DNA from: Alisma plantago-aquatica
Lineage: Eukaryota > Streptophyta > Magnoliopsida > Alismatales > Alismataceae
Direction: 5' to 3'
Assembly (NCBI GenBank): GCA_963693085.1
Contig: OY856413.1
Span: 473,807,379-473,871,378, forward strand
Length of the DNA: 64,000 nt
A program made the position numbers and the translations under genes. A model generated the notes under the pieces. It was not told where the DNA came from. It searched no databases and was given only the letters and a program-made list of their open reading frames with translations. Shown one piece after another: positions 10,079 to 23,323 of this stretch (its first letter is position 1; every line of letters begins with the position of its first letter).

Positions 10079-12115
10079 AACACTCCACCACTCAAAGAGG
10101 ATTTCATCCTAGAATTTGATTAATCACTAGTTAGGCATACTAAATAGCACATCAAACCAATATACATGTTTCTAGTCCACATAATGAAGTGAATCATACC
10201 ATACTATTATATTAAACATTTAGAGTCCATTCGAACATGTTATGTATCTTCATGCATCTTGTCTCCATTAGTCTCCTAAAATATCAGATGTTGAGCTAGG
10301 GAAGTTACATAAAAACTTAGTGTTTTCTTATTAGTATTGTGTTCATTAATGTGATTTCACCTTCTAATTATCATGTTTAACATTTCCAAAATTTATCTTG
10401 ATCTTTTACTTTGACACCTACCTTAATTATGTCCACCATTTTGGATATTGATGATTTTTTTAAATTTAGATTATGTAAGTAATGTTCATGGTGGTAAAAT
10501 TTGTAAGGCACCTACGTGGTTAGGTGGTAGCTACACACCTAAGACCTTAATATGGATGTTACTCATGTTTTACAAATTATGGCCACTATTTGTTTCAAGT
10601 AATCTTAAGTTAAGTTACATTTCTAAAGGATAAAGTGACATAACTCCACCCCTTCAAAGGATTAAGATATATTTTAACTAACCATCTAAAGAGGAAGCAT
10701 GGGTAGATCCACAAGGTTGCATATATCACTTCTTCTTCTTACTTTGTACATCCACATAGGCTTAGGGTCTCAAGTTGATCATGCCACTCAAGTGTTTCTT
10801 CAGTAAAGGGTTCATCTGCTACTCAAACTTTCTTGTAGTGGTGATTTGGTTCCAAAAACCATCAATAAAATCTATAAGGATTTTCTGATGTACATTTAAG
10901 TTAAAAATGAAATATATTTAGCAATAAAATATTTGTGATCAAAATACAAAGTTGGTGTCAAAATCAATATGACAACCAAGTCAGCCACCTTCCACAACAT
11001 GTCATGTTTAATATTATTCTATCATCACTGCATTCAACAAAAGGGGTCTAATTCTTCTAACACTTAAAAGGGCGTACACATACGTATTTAATATGTAAGC
11101 ATAAGGGGGAGACATTTTTCTTATTGTGCATGATCAATCTATCAAATTCTAATAAGGCATGACATCCACCATTCCCCATATCTCTCTTAATCTTAACTCA
11201 CACTGCCTCATCTCAGGACCTAATGAAGTCATATGATTATCTAGCATCATAGGAAGACATTAGGGCTTTCCCATCGTTATTTGGTTTAAAACTATAGTGA
11301 CTTCACAAGATAAGGTAGCCTATATAGCCAACTTTCTCATCCCAATTGATAGATAAACCAAGAACACTATTAGAAATGAGAGAGATGAACACTTAAGGAT
11401 ATCTCTGAGAACTTATAGATTTCATCAACCGATTCTCATGTATGAAGCATAACAATCTCAATGAGGATGGTATCCAATACTTAGATGGATTTGGGCTGAT
11501 CTATGTTAATATACTCTGTGTTGATGGAAAGACATGTCTTCCCATAACAAGAGTAATTTGGTTATCACTTACTATTTGGGAAATCACCACAATTCTAAAA
11601 CTTAAGTTGGCACTCTACATTTATTATCCATATATTCTCAATCCTCACAATGGACATATTCGAGGCATACTAGAAAAAAATAAAGAAAGGGTGCAAGTAC
11701 AAGAACTACATTTAAGTCTAGATGTGCATATTCAAGGCAGCTGAATCCACCTCTGTAGAGAGGATAGGGTTACTAGAGTTATGAGTGTTCAAGTCAACCT
11801 ACACTTTGTAGTGCTCAAGCTAAATTCCTAGAACACAAGAGATAGAAATCAGATGCTGTCAGAGTCAACTCCACATAGCGACATATTTACTTCTATAATA
11901 AGGCTAGGGTGACTGGAATTACTCAAGACTGATTCTCAACTACATAGGTAGCTTGGGGAGTGGAAGTCACCAACTTTATCATGGACTAAAACCCTAGTTG
12001 GTATTCAATGACTCAAAGATAGGTATAAAAACAACCTATATAGGGTACTTATCTACCTAGCATGCAATAACTTGAAATAGTCAAGTCACTGACTCCTTAG
12101 GATCTGATACCATAT
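10079..12115 (-). mobile_element. Internal remnant of a - strand Tekay/Del-like Ty3 element
   Basis: Next to the 3' LTR the - strand reads NSRMKSSLSGGVL and stops, close to the last residues that Tekay/Del-type pol usually shows before the polypurine tract and LTR. At the other end is a tRNA-iMet-type primer-binding site (12,101-12,112). Only about 2 kb lies between, so gag and pol are almost wholly deleted or decayed. I could not recognise other domains. The short open frames at 10,448 and 11,442 look like chance. Confidence 0.5.
12101..12112 (-). promoter_or_regulatory. Primer-binding site, tRNA-iMet type
   Basis: The - strand reads TGGTATCAGATC, one base from the usual TGGTATCAGAGC. It is followed on the + side by TGTAAAAAGTGGGACCC, an LTR end in - orientation. 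Position and sequence support a Ty3 element whose LTR extends to higher coordinates. Confidence 0.6.
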
Positions 12116-15100
12116 TGTAAAAAGTGGGACCCGAGAGGGAATTCACTCTTCACTAAATCTAGAGATATAAAACCATCCTATTGCACAAAATGGAAGAAAG
12201 GAGGAATTTGATTATTTTCCAAATAGTATATATTATAGAGCAAGATACCGAATAAATAGTGGAAACAAAACTATTACAAAGTTACATGATGATTCATTTA
12301 CATTTGTTAGTCACCATAAAAGGTGGTATAGAAAAGTAAAAAGGTATACATCTAATAAATCTAATCACATGCTAGACCTATTGTGGAGGGAAACCTGATC
12401 ATTCCATGATGTCCTTAGATCCAATACCATGTATACAATCTAATGTATCTACACCTGGTTGGAAGGGAACATCACCCACAACATAGGAAACAAGGTATGG
12501 TTAGAAAACTGAGTATGTACATATAATAAAAACTTTGGATATTATATTGGGTTAAAAGTGCAAAAAGAGATGTTCCAATAAAAGGGTGTTATTTACATTT
12601 TGGTAAGCCCAAAAGAATTATAACAAGAGAAATGAGTCATATTGAATTCAGAATACAAGCATGGAGTATAGAGTGTCTTGAAATATCATTTAACCACAAT
12701 GTCAATTTAAAGCAATACACTTTTGCATTCATAACAACGTAGACTAAATATACCTAAAACAGGGCCATAAACCATAGGATCATGTCCTAAAAGAAATAAG
12801 GGTGGAAAAGCACACCCCAGATAAAATACATGTGCCCTTTATATGTATGATTGTACATAAGTACCACTATTCTAGATATTCTAGTCAAACATGTAGTGTT
12901 CATAAATAGAGTGGAAAGACTGACATCTTAGTTGATTTCTCATATAAAGGCAATCAAGAAGGAGGGATCCAAGAACCATTATACAAAAAGTATTTCAACA
13001 ACCACAAGAATAGAATGAATAAAGACCAAGAAGTATTAATGTCATGTAATTGGATATTTCATTAGAAATAAAAAACCAAGAGATGGCTTAATAAATAAAT
13101 GTAGGTTTCAGTCAGATAATGCCCAAAATAAAGTAGAGGATGTACATGCCTGAAACTCATAGAATATGGTTAACTCAGGAGATAAACTTGGTCCTCAAGA
13201 TTGAATATTTATTCTAGGAACACACTAGGTATACTAGTCAAACCATAAACACATGTATACCCTATTATAGCTATATATAGCTCTAATCCAAATTATTGTC
13301 ACCTAATAGCATGTTAGGGTTTTTAGTATTATCTAGTGAACATAGGTTGTATTATATATTGTTATTTAATTAGGGACCATAACATGGGTGGATTATATTA
13401 CATATCCATTTGGTCTCAGCTGACACATTTATTTTCATAAAGTTTTCTAGGGTATATTCTCCATCCATTTCCAAGATTTTTAGTTTTCCAATGAGTATTA
13501 GATACACTTTCATTAAAACTCCTAGGTTCTTATTTATGTGAAGTTACCATTTGTTTCTCCACACATAAAGGCCTTAGTGAGTGTCTTCAGTTGATATAAC
13601 ATTTCATTAGGATTCACTAGATTCATCTTTCATTATTCAAGGCATAATCATACTACTAATTAGGACACATAGGTTATATGTTCTTTATTACAAAAGTTCA
13701 TGACACGTGCATGTATATTCATATAGTTATATGGTTAATGAATCAAACTACTTTAATATGACTAGTCATAGCCTATCAATTAATATCTGAAAATTTCTAT
13801 AATCACGAGTATATTAATCAATTTCTACAATTACAACTTCTTATGTGTGGTTATTCATACATCTTTATTTGTAAATCCATACACATTTATACCATAGAGT
13901 TTAAATGGTTCAAAAACCTCAATAAATACTAGGTTATAATCAATCTTCTCAATAGAATTAGTAGACTGAACTTAGATTATAAAATTTACCTATTGAATTT
14001 CAATTATCGTGTTAAGTAGATTTGTACATACTATGAATAGATTATCAATATCAAATAGTGGACTAGAGGTACTTACCCACATTGTTCAAGGAATTCTCCG
14101 ATGATGAGTCTCCATATTGAATTTGAAAAGTTGAGACAATCTAGATACTATCTGTGTGCTCCATTGATTTGGCTGAAGTTAGTCCTAAGGGTAGATCTCT
14201 CTGACCGATAACCCAGGTTAGATAAACATTTTGGAAATGTTGCCAACTATCTATAGCATAACGTTGGTCAGGAACTTGTAACCATCAATGTAGTAAGTAT
14301 GGAATACATCCTCTAGCTGGGAGCTTGACCAAAGTTCCTTCAATTGACGGCTTCCATGAGATGCCGATAATTCCTCTAGATCCATCACACTTCTGTTTTA
14401 AGCTGGGTGATGTGCCTAGTTTATAGTGTTGTTGATGGAGGTGGAGAAGTGGTGTTGAGTCTTGGTGTTCTCGATGAGGTATAGTGATGATGGGTTAAGG
14501 TTAGCAGGTTAATAGTGGTGTCTGGGATCTGGTGTTGGTTGTGGCCTATGTAGGTGGTGTTGAATATTGCTGGAATGGTTTTTCTAAGGAGGTCACTGGA
14601 TGTATGGATGGGAAGAAGGAGAATAATTGGAGAAGAAGACCAGATCCAATCTTGAGTCATATCATAGGGACCCTTATCAAAAACCACAATGAGTGACAAT
14701 GATCCCATTATAGATCAACTACTGGACATGATGGCAAGGAAGGGTGATGAGATAGAGGGAAAGAAGGACAAGATGAAGAGGAGAATAGTGATGTAAACCA
14801 TCATTGGTTGGCATCGCTACCTGGCATTGAAGATGTATGGGATATTGAAGGGAGGATAAGGAAGAAAGAAAACAAGGAGGAGACCAGTACTTGGGTCTTA
14901 CAGTCGAGGCCAGACAATGTGCCAGGTTGTGGTAGTTCTGCTTCATCTAGAAGATGCAAAGATTAGGAGATGGCTTGGGGGTGTATAGGTTTAACATGCA
15001 GAGGGGGACAGGAAGATGAAGAATAAGACAAAGATGAGTTGGTTCATGATTAGAAGGTGGCATAGGGGAAGTCTTACATATCTCACCCCAGCATTTGCAG

Positions 15101-15310
15101 GTCTGCAATCACATGCTGGTCATTGAGACAGAGCCTTCATGGTGCCAAACATGTTGTGGTTAAAGTGCTTACTGCAAGGGAGAGAGAGCACAAAAGCATA
15201 GGTTTCTTGGATGTAGAAGGGAAGAGTAGGAAAATATGAAGGAAGATAAAGATGAGAAGAAGAGGAAGGAAGAGGAAAAGGAGAAAAGGGGAGGCAGGAT
15301 CATGCTCCAC
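12116..15310 (-). repeat. 5' LTR, first part, of the Tekay/Del-like element
   Basis: The segment starts with TG at the primer-binding site. Its last part (15,177-15,310, a purine-rich stretch ending GGAGGCAGGATCA) matches 9,290-9,425. It then stops at an inserted LINE, and the rest of the LTR resumes at 31,911. The rejoined LTR would be about 3.9 kb, long but within the range known for Tekay/Del LTRs. No gene is seen in it. The C-rich frames at 14,421-15,319 are low complexity with no domain. Confidence 0.45.
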
Positions 15311-16310
15311 CCTCATCAACGACTACTTTTGGCTACTTCCATAGTACCAATGGGATGAGACAAGGTGACCCATTTTCCCCTTATCTCTTAATTATCATTA
15401 CCTCCATCCTCAACTTACTCATCCACAATGCCATAAACAACAACATCCTCTACCTGCCCAAGGGATGCTCACACAATGTCATCCATTACATTGATGATAC
15501 CATCATATTATTCAAACCCTCGAGGCTGAGCTCATCAACCTCGTCAGAATTCTGGCCATCTTCTCTGAACTACCAGAACTCAAAATCAACCTCAATAAGT
15601 CCACTATTATCAACACTTTGGTGAATGCATCTGACATGAACTGATATATTGACTTGTTAGGTTGTAAACACAAGACTTTTCCATTCTCCTACCTTGGCCT
15701 GCCCCTCACCTCATCCCATCTACCATGTGCGGGATGGAACATGATTATTCAGCTCTTTAAATAGTGGGTCCTAACTTGGAAAAACAACTTGCTATCTACA
15801 GTAGGAGGGATTACACTACTGAATGCATCTGTTACCCCTATCATCACATACCACCTCTCTTGTATCCCTCTACCTTCCACAATTCTTAGATCCATAGAAA
15901 AAATCTGACAGACCTTTTTATGGGAACACCATGGCAAGAAAATGCATCTGGTCAATTGGGAAACAATTTGTAGCCCCAAATCAAAGGGAGGATGGGGGCA
16001 TTATCAACATCAAGATCCATAGACTCTGTCTTATCCATAAGATCACTACATCACTATGTCACAAAGAAAACAAACTTTGAACAAACATTTTCAACTGCAA
16101 ATATCTCACACAAAAAACACCATGATCCTTTGGAGCCCATAGATCAACCTCACCTCAATGGAAACATTTATCCAATACGATCCACATCATATCCAGTACC
16201 AGTTGCATACCACCACATCTATGATCCAATATAAACTTCTGGAGGGACCCATGATGGAACATGCTCAAACTCATTAATAATCATCTATCGGATGCCAAAA
16301 TTCCACCATA
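15311..16310 (+). pseudogene. L1-type LINE reverse transcriptase, first segment
   Basis: A 5'-truncated LINE begins inside the RT. Blocks in order are STTTFGYFHSTNGMRQGDPF, SPYLLIIITSIL, then YIDDTIILF (the usual YADD box, with Ala changed to Ile and both Asp kept), FPFSYLGLPLTS, TYHLSCIPLP, FLWEHHGKKMHLVNWETIC and SPKSKGGWG. These are the standard plant L1-clade RT and thumb blocks. Frameshifts occur near 15,550 and 16,000. The LINE is cut by a copia LTR at 16,311 and resumes at 30,895. Confidence 0.85.
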
Positions 16311-16487
16311 TGTTGGTTACATATGCCCAAAGAGCCAATCATGTGATGATTGTAATGGCATATCATGTAAAAATGATTTGATTATTAATAAAAGGCAAGC
16401 TTCCAATTTATTCTCTTTGTTCAGTAATGAGATAATGAAATAACATAATAAATATCTAGAGAGTAATATTACTCAATGGCATATGTC

Positions 16488-16506
16488 TTCAGGTTGATGA
16501 CCTGAG
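16488..16506 (+). promoter_or_regulatory. U3 hairpin of the copia LTR
   Basis: The arms TTCAGGT and ACCTGAG enclose a 5 nt loop. The other two LTRs have TTCAAGT and ACTTGAA at the same place, so one pair changed from A-T to G-C on both arms. This is a candidate conserved structure; its function is unknown. Confidence 0.5.
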
Positions 16507-17935
16507 AAATGATATCATACAAATGTTAAGAGTATATATATATATATTCTCATTATGTCCCTGATCGGTTGTTATTGTGGAAGGTTGATAGACAACAATA
16601 ACACACCAGATCAGAGTGTGAGTTGGTTGATGACTAAGTCTCATTGGTCTTGATATGGCTATATCAAACCAAGCACACAGATACATGTTAGAGAATAGTG
16701 TATCGAACAGACCCACCATGAGACTGACACATGGAAGCCATCATCATGGAAGTCATAGTCAGCTCTTGAAGTGATGGTGGTGGTTGTGGTTCTTAGACCT
16801 AAAATTACTGCACTCAACACATGTTGTTGGGTACACTTTGACATCATCAAACACAATACTAAAACATGGGTTGTTATAACAGTGATGATTGGGTGGATTT
16901 GACACATGGTGATTGACTGTGAGTGATAGACATGGGATTTGTCCCTCCTAATAGAGTGTGATATCCTAGGCCTCTTGATAAGAGAGATTGAGAAAATCAT
17001 GGGCATACACATGTGAGTCAATATGTGATATTGAGCTTACATATATCTCATACAGTCTGCTCTTAGTTCAAGAAACAAGATTGAATAATAATGAGGGTGA
17101 CTTCTCCATGCCTCTAGTTCAATCTGGACATCAGTGACAAAGGAACCGTACAAACACTGTAAAACTATACACAGATTGTAGGTTGAAGTTGTTCCCCAAA
17201 ATTTACATTTACTTGGGTAGCAATGATGTGCGACTAGGCACCACTCTTTGCTTGTGATGTCATAAGTTGTTATGGACATTCACTGCCAACATAATATGGG
17301 ACCTATAGCATCACACACATAGGTCTTGACCTAGAAGAGGAGTTCAGATCTTAAATGAGAGTTGAATTAAGTGCTAAAGTGTTTAGGCATTTGATTCAGG
17401 CAACAAACAGGTTGACAACACTGTCAAACACCCATCTCAAGTGTTGAGGCGGGCGTCTAGAAGTGCCAAATGGCTGCTCAAGAGTTGAGATGGGCGTCTG
17501 GGTGTCATGCCTGGTTGTGAATTGAAATTAGCAATCAAATGAACTGACCTAGACAAACGGGCTCAACTCGGGTCACCAGATGACCGTCTAGGTGAACCGA
17601 AATGGCCGACTCACATGGGAGAGATGGACCATATCGGTCGGGGAAGGTTATAGATGTTTCCCTATTTGTTTCACTTGAGCAATACTTGTTGCATAAGGAA
17701 ATTAATATCTAACATTGATGGGAATTTATTTGCCAAATTCATACGCAACTAGAAACTGCAAAACAGTCGTCTCGCGTCTGAGACAACCATCTGGCTCAGC
17801 TAAACGGCCATTTCGGCTGTCGGAGGCTGTGCAATTTCCAGAAAAGTTGCCAATATTCAAGATCTACTTATCCTTTCCACTTCTTCTTTAGTCCCGCATT
17901 GGTTGGGGACTGAGAACCCTGACCCTAACCCCTCC

Positions 17936-17943
17936 TATATAGA
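17936..17943 (+). promoter_or_regulatory. TATA box of the + strand copia LTR
   Basis: TATATAGA lies in a block conserved in all three LTRs of this family, followed by GGGGTA and then a CTGGGG or TTGGGG run. The other copies read TATAAATA. It would place the LTR transcription start near 17,970, about 570 bp before the LTR end. Confidence 0.6.
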
Positions 17944-18541
17944 GAGGGGTACTGGGGCCTTCACAAAGTACAACATAACTCACACAAATGAGAATCAGTT
18001 TCTCTAACAATCATTGTCCTCTCTAGTTGTGGTAACCATGAGAGACTAGGCAAGTCTTACCCGACTAGGGAGGCATAGCCACAAGAGAGAACAACTGAAG
18101 TTTTCATTGTAGGAGAACAATTTGGTGACTAGTACACTGACAAAGAGGGACAACTCCTTCCTGTCTGGTCCAGTAGGACGACAAGAGTTCTAAGTGGTCC
18201 GTGTGGACTACCTTAGAGGCGGGAAGCTGTTGTTTGCCACTTGGAGGACAACATCAACCAGCAGTCTGTGACAAGATGATCTACTGAAGAAGATGACATT
18301 TGTGGCTACAGTACGTGGTGTAGACCAGGAGGTATAACATTCAAATGTGTCCCAATGCAACTAGGATTCAGAGATGCACATCTACAATGACGAGGATTGT
18401 CACTAGACTTTCTCTAGGACCATGTATATTCCATAAACCATCCTTCCTACATTATAGTTATTGATGAGATCTACTGTTTATGGGGAATATGGTAATAAAA
18501 TTTTAATTTCTGCTGCCTGCTCTGTACCGTATTTCCTAACA

Positions 18542-18554
18542 GTGGTATCAGAGC
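18542..18554 (+). promoter_or_regulatory. Primer-binding site, tRNA-iMet type
   Basis: TGGTATCAGAGCC follows the LTR end directly (one spacer base). This matches the 3' end of initiator tRNA-Met, the standard primer for plant copia elements. Confidence 0.9.
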
Positions 18555-18673
18555 CAACGTCAATTTAATATATTGCGATAAAATCGATATGATTAGAATT
18601 TGGTTTTGTCGTTCTATTATTGCATGCGATGCAAATGATATCTTGTCAAATCCAAACAGCATGATAATCCCAA

Positions 18674-18676
<3 letters not shown>

Positions 18677-18738
<62 letters not shown>
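18677..18738. repeat. TA microsatellite
   Basis: An uninterrupted TA tract in the copia leader. It is the left edge of a chain of elements inserted in TA repeats. The other family copy has only a short, impure TA tract at this place (about 55,770-55,803). Tyr-Ile repeat frames across it are artefacts. Confidence 0.95.
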
Positions 18739-19195
<457 letters not shown>

Positions 19196-19589
19196 TAGTG
19201 ATCCAGTGAGAAACATCCTACGGTGAGAGCATGAGAGGCATTTGAATAACTACAAATTGGGAGCTATTTTTAAAAATCCAACAGTATAGATGGAAAAAGC
19301 ATCATTTCATTTACCTTCTCACAAAAAGGCATTACAATCAGACATTATTTACATGGCCATATGTACAATATACACTTTTTACATCCAACGGTGAGCCTAA
19401 AATTCAATATAGAGCATCGAAAAGTATTTTGTTGTTGTGAATGATCTACAAATTGGATGGTGACAAAATTTTGTAGGAAGGTAAATAAAAATATATACTT
19501 GTAATCTATATGGTTGGATTATGAAAAATTGATCTATATGGAGAGTTATTCCAATCACTAGTACAGAATTGGTCTCTCGGGTCGGTTTT

Positions 19590-20320
19590 TTGAAGCATGC
19601 AGCGTCACTTTTTAGGCGACGCCTAGGTGGGCGTCGCTACAGTACTAGCGACGCTATAGAGGTAGAAAAACCGACCCTAGAGAGGTAAAAAAACCGACCC
19701 TAGAGAGGTAAAAAAACCGACCCTAGAGAGGTAGAAAAACCGACCCTAGAGAGGTAAAAAAACTGACCCTAGAGGGAACAAAAACCGACCCAAGAAAAGT
19801 ACAAAAACCGACCCAAGAGAGGTAAAAAATTGACCCAAAAGAGGTAAAAAAACGACCCAAAAGAGCAACCAAAACCGGCCCTAGAAGTCTTCAAACAGCT
19901 GTAAAAAACACCTACTGGGTCGGTTTTTCTGAATAACCGACCCAACAAGTATCTATTGGGTCGGTTTTTCTCCATAAGCGACCCTAAAAGTCTTCAAATA
20001 GCTTTAAAAAATACCTACTGGGTCGGTTTTTCGGAATAACCGGCCCAAGAAGTCTTCAAATTGCTGTAGTTTTTAGGATAGAACCTATTGGGTCAGTTTT
20101 TCTGTATAAGCGACCCTAGAAGTCTTCATGAACCTACTGGGTCAGTTTTTTGTATAATCGACCCAAGAAGTGTCTATTGGGTCGGTTTTTCTGTATAAGC
20201 GACCCTAGAAGTCTTCAAATTGTTGTAGAATTTTGGGATAGAACCTACTAGGTCGGTTTTTTGAATAGCCGACCCAAGAAGTCTATAGGGACGATTTTTT
20301 CAATAACTGACCCGAGAAGT
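19590..20320. repeat. Left subterminal repeats of the CACTA element
   Basis: From about 19,671 a 23 bp unit (CCGACCCTAGAGAGGTAAAA) is repeated about nine times with growing divergence, at 19,671, 19,694, 19,717, 19,740 and on. From 19,915 to 20,310 the motif changes to facing copies of GGGTCGGTTTTT and AACCGACCC about 40-60 bp apart. CACTA subterminal motifs are known transposase-binding sites. That role is inferred here. Confidence 0.85.
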
Positions 20321-20750
20321 TACATTTTTTTAAAGAAAAATTCTCCAGAAACAGAAATCTTCAGTACAACAACCTGCAAAACAGAATTGCTTTACGCAAT
20401 TCAAAACCTGCAGTAGAAATAGACTTGCAAATGCAATGATGCAAGCCAAAAATGCATTCCAAATCCATTTGCAAACTTTTATGTCCAATCCTTTTTTGAA
20501 TTGATGTTTCATAACAACAATTATTCACATATATTGAGTTGAGTCTTCATACACAACACTTACTAACATTCTTGCAAGTCTAAGATAGATTCATTCAAAT
20601 GAGACATATAGCACATACTAACATTCATACACATAGCACATACTAACAACAATGATAGATTGCAAGTTTAAAAGTGATATTAATGTCATACTACAAAAAG
20701 TAAATTTTGATAGAGTTTCAAATCTACATACACAAATGAAGTTATGAATT

Positions 20751-23323
20751 TCAATCCAATGCTATAGTGACTTCATTGAGAAAAGCATCTGACCATTCTT
20801 CTCGGAATTCATTTAACCCATCAAGTGTGTAAGGATGAGTTGTAAAGATCTGCAAAAAAAAGCACATGCTCATATATATTTTATAAAATGATGCAAATCT
20901 CATATGTAAATTTATTATGTTATTCTTTAATAATTACCTTATCTATACTCTGAATGTCTAGTGATTCTTCTTTCAAAATAGTTTGCATATACTTCATTAC
21001 GTAGTAGCCACAAGCCCAATCATTATTTTGTATATGACACTACAAATAAAGAATTATAACTTAATATTAGTAAACTGCTACAAATAGAGTTGTACAAATA
21101 AAGAAATAAGACTATAAGAGAGTTAACATATAAAATTTGACATTAATACATTACTGTAAGAGTTGTACATATACGACTAAGCAGTCAAAGTAGTTACCTT
21201 GACATTTTTCAAAGCCAGTGTCTTTAATTTTGGGGGTATTATTCCTCCACCTTCACGATAAGCCTTTATACCCCTATCAGTCAATTTGATTACGATAGTT
21301 ATCAAAATAGAAATTCTAAGTATAAATATCATGTTGAAGCATAACAATTGATGTTATAGAAACTAAATTTATGCTTACTCCATAGTTGGCAATCTCAGTT
21401 TGTGACCCCTTGTTGTTTTTCCCATTGGGTCAAGATAATAGAAAGTCATCAATTTTGGGACAACCACCACTAGTTCCCAATGTCTAGATCTGAGTAAATT
21501 TATATTGAAAACAAAAATTAGAATTATAATTTAGTCAATATTAGAATTCTATTGAATTATAATACTTACTGGACGTTAAAAGGAATTAGAATAATTTCCT
21601 TTCCCACACTACCAAAATATTTGAATGCAGTACTGAAGTACTCATGCACATCATCCATTTGTGTCTGCACTTGACTAGTGAGTGAAGGAACTAAGAATCC
21701 AACATTCTTTATATCAAAGTTTGTCATCTCAGTATATAAATGGCTGTAAAACATTTGTAAAAATTTGATATGTTACAAATAAGCTAAAAATGTATATATT
21801 CGAGTAATCTATATTGATTAACTCTTACCTTATCCATACTTCTAATATCGAAGTATTTAGCCAATCATACCGGAACAACTCTATAATATCATCAAGAAAA
21901 ATAAAATTCTCAAAGTCCCTCCCAACTGCATCTTCTGTTAAATTGACCCCCATATGTGATCCTGGGCTTTGGTTGGCTAAGTATCGAGCCAAACATTTAC
22001 TTTTATGTCCCAATTCATCGAATGTGGCTTCTGGAATGAAGGAAGGCTTGGGCATAGGAGGACGACTACTAGGATTTTTACTTTTTGGTTTACAAACCTA
22101 TTAATTAAATACATACTTATATTAAACGAGTTCATATATGTAGCTAGTCAAATATGAAAAACATGTAGATATACCTTGTCAATGATAACCAAGTGTCTAG
22201 GCCATCCCACCATAGCACCCTCTGCTTCATCAACTGTACCATTTTTCATACACAACCAAGGAGGAAGATTGTATATAACAATCATAACAGGCCACGTGCT
22301 ATGTTGGCTGCTTAATGTACCATATGTATTCATTCCATCTGTACAGAGTCCAAGTCTTAAGTTCCTTGTTTCTTTACCAAATTGAGGGTATAATAAATCA
22401 ATTTTCTTCCATTGTGGTGAATCAGATGCATGTCGTAGGACGCCATCATCATTGACCTTTAACTTCCCATGCCAAGACAAATTTTGCACATCTTCTGTAT
22501 TAGCAAATAAGCGTTGAAATCGTGGTATTATTGGTAGATACCACATCACCTTGGCAGGAGAGCCATTTTTAGCCTTAGTTGAATTTGTAGTCTTGTACCT
22601 TGACGCACCACATTTTGGACAATTTATCAAATCACTATAGTCCTTCTGAAATAACACACAGTCATTTGGACATGCATGAATCTTCTTAGCCTCCATTCCC
22701 ATTGGGCACATTATTTTCTTTGCTTGATATGTAGAAATTGGAAGCTCGTTGCCTTCAGGAAGAATTTCCTTTAACAAAGACAACAATGAAGTGAAACTCT
22801 TATCGCTCCACCGATTTTGAGCTTTAAGAGTATATAATCGCATCACAGCACTCAACCTCGTGAACTTAGTACAACCCTTATATAATGGTTTTTCAGCATC
22901 ATGGACAATGTTTGCAAATAATGAAGGTGGATCAATGACATTGTCCTGACAGCTACGTAGCATCTCATCAACCATATCATCTTGAATCGGGTCATCCTGA
23001 ATCGGTTCATCATTGACATTAACATCATTATCTATATCTTCTATGTCACCACTATTAATATCGACATTTTCTGATCCATAATTAAGTTTCTCTCCATGCC
23101 AATACCATTCATTATAACCTTGTATGATCCCATTGCATATGACATGATTCTTAATTTCCTCAACAGTATCAACTTTCAAATTGTTACCACAATTTCTACA
23201 TGGACAATAGAACCTATCTGTAGGTAGTTTCCTATGTTCCTCAGCAAATCTGATAAATTCATCAACACCTTTGGTAAACTCTGGACTGCAACGGTTCTTG
23301 ATAGACATCCAACTTCGATCCAT
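20751..23323 (-). CDS. Spliced CACTA gene: TNP2-type N-terminus fused to Ulp1-like peptidase
   Basis: Seven exons can be joined with GT-AG introns and no stop: 23323-22175, 22097-21829, 21743-21570, 21489-21379, 21273-21198, 21039-20938 and 20849-20751 (1,980 nt, 659 aa, stop TGA). The start MDRSWM is the usual one for CACTA transposase. Residues 1-80 have the transposase-associated Cys motif (FYCPCRNCGNN). Residues about 170-360 match the Transposase_21 N-terminus (CPNDCVLFQ, CPKCGASRYK, RLGLCTDGMN). After PPWLCMKNG (about 365) the rest of the transposase core is absent. The frame passes to an Ulp1/C48 cysteine peptidase with His (SRHWELVVVV), Asp (FYYLDP), Asn (QNND) and Cys (WACGYYV). Ulp1 enzymes cleave SUMO conjugates; this one's substrate is unknown. 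The exon model is inferred by eye. Confidence 0.8.

Larger units (their letters stand above)
16311..18540 (+). repeat. 5' LTR of the + strand copia element
   Basis: About 2.2 kb, with TGTTGG and CA ends. Blocks match, in reverse complement, the two LTRs at 43,693-45,745 and 55,942-57,979. Clear examples are the first 50 bp, the TATA region (CCCTGACCCTAACCCC, then AGAGGGGTA) and the last 300 bp. The region 17,395-17,850 differs strongly from the same slot in the other LTRs. The short frames on the - strand of this LTR (16,489-17,279) are LTR sequence and not genes. Confidence 0.85.

Noticed and set aside
14421..15319. Several - strand frames rich in Pro, Ser, Leu and His
   Set aside because: They follow from G/A-rich + strand sequence inside the Ty3 LTR and carry no recognisable domain.
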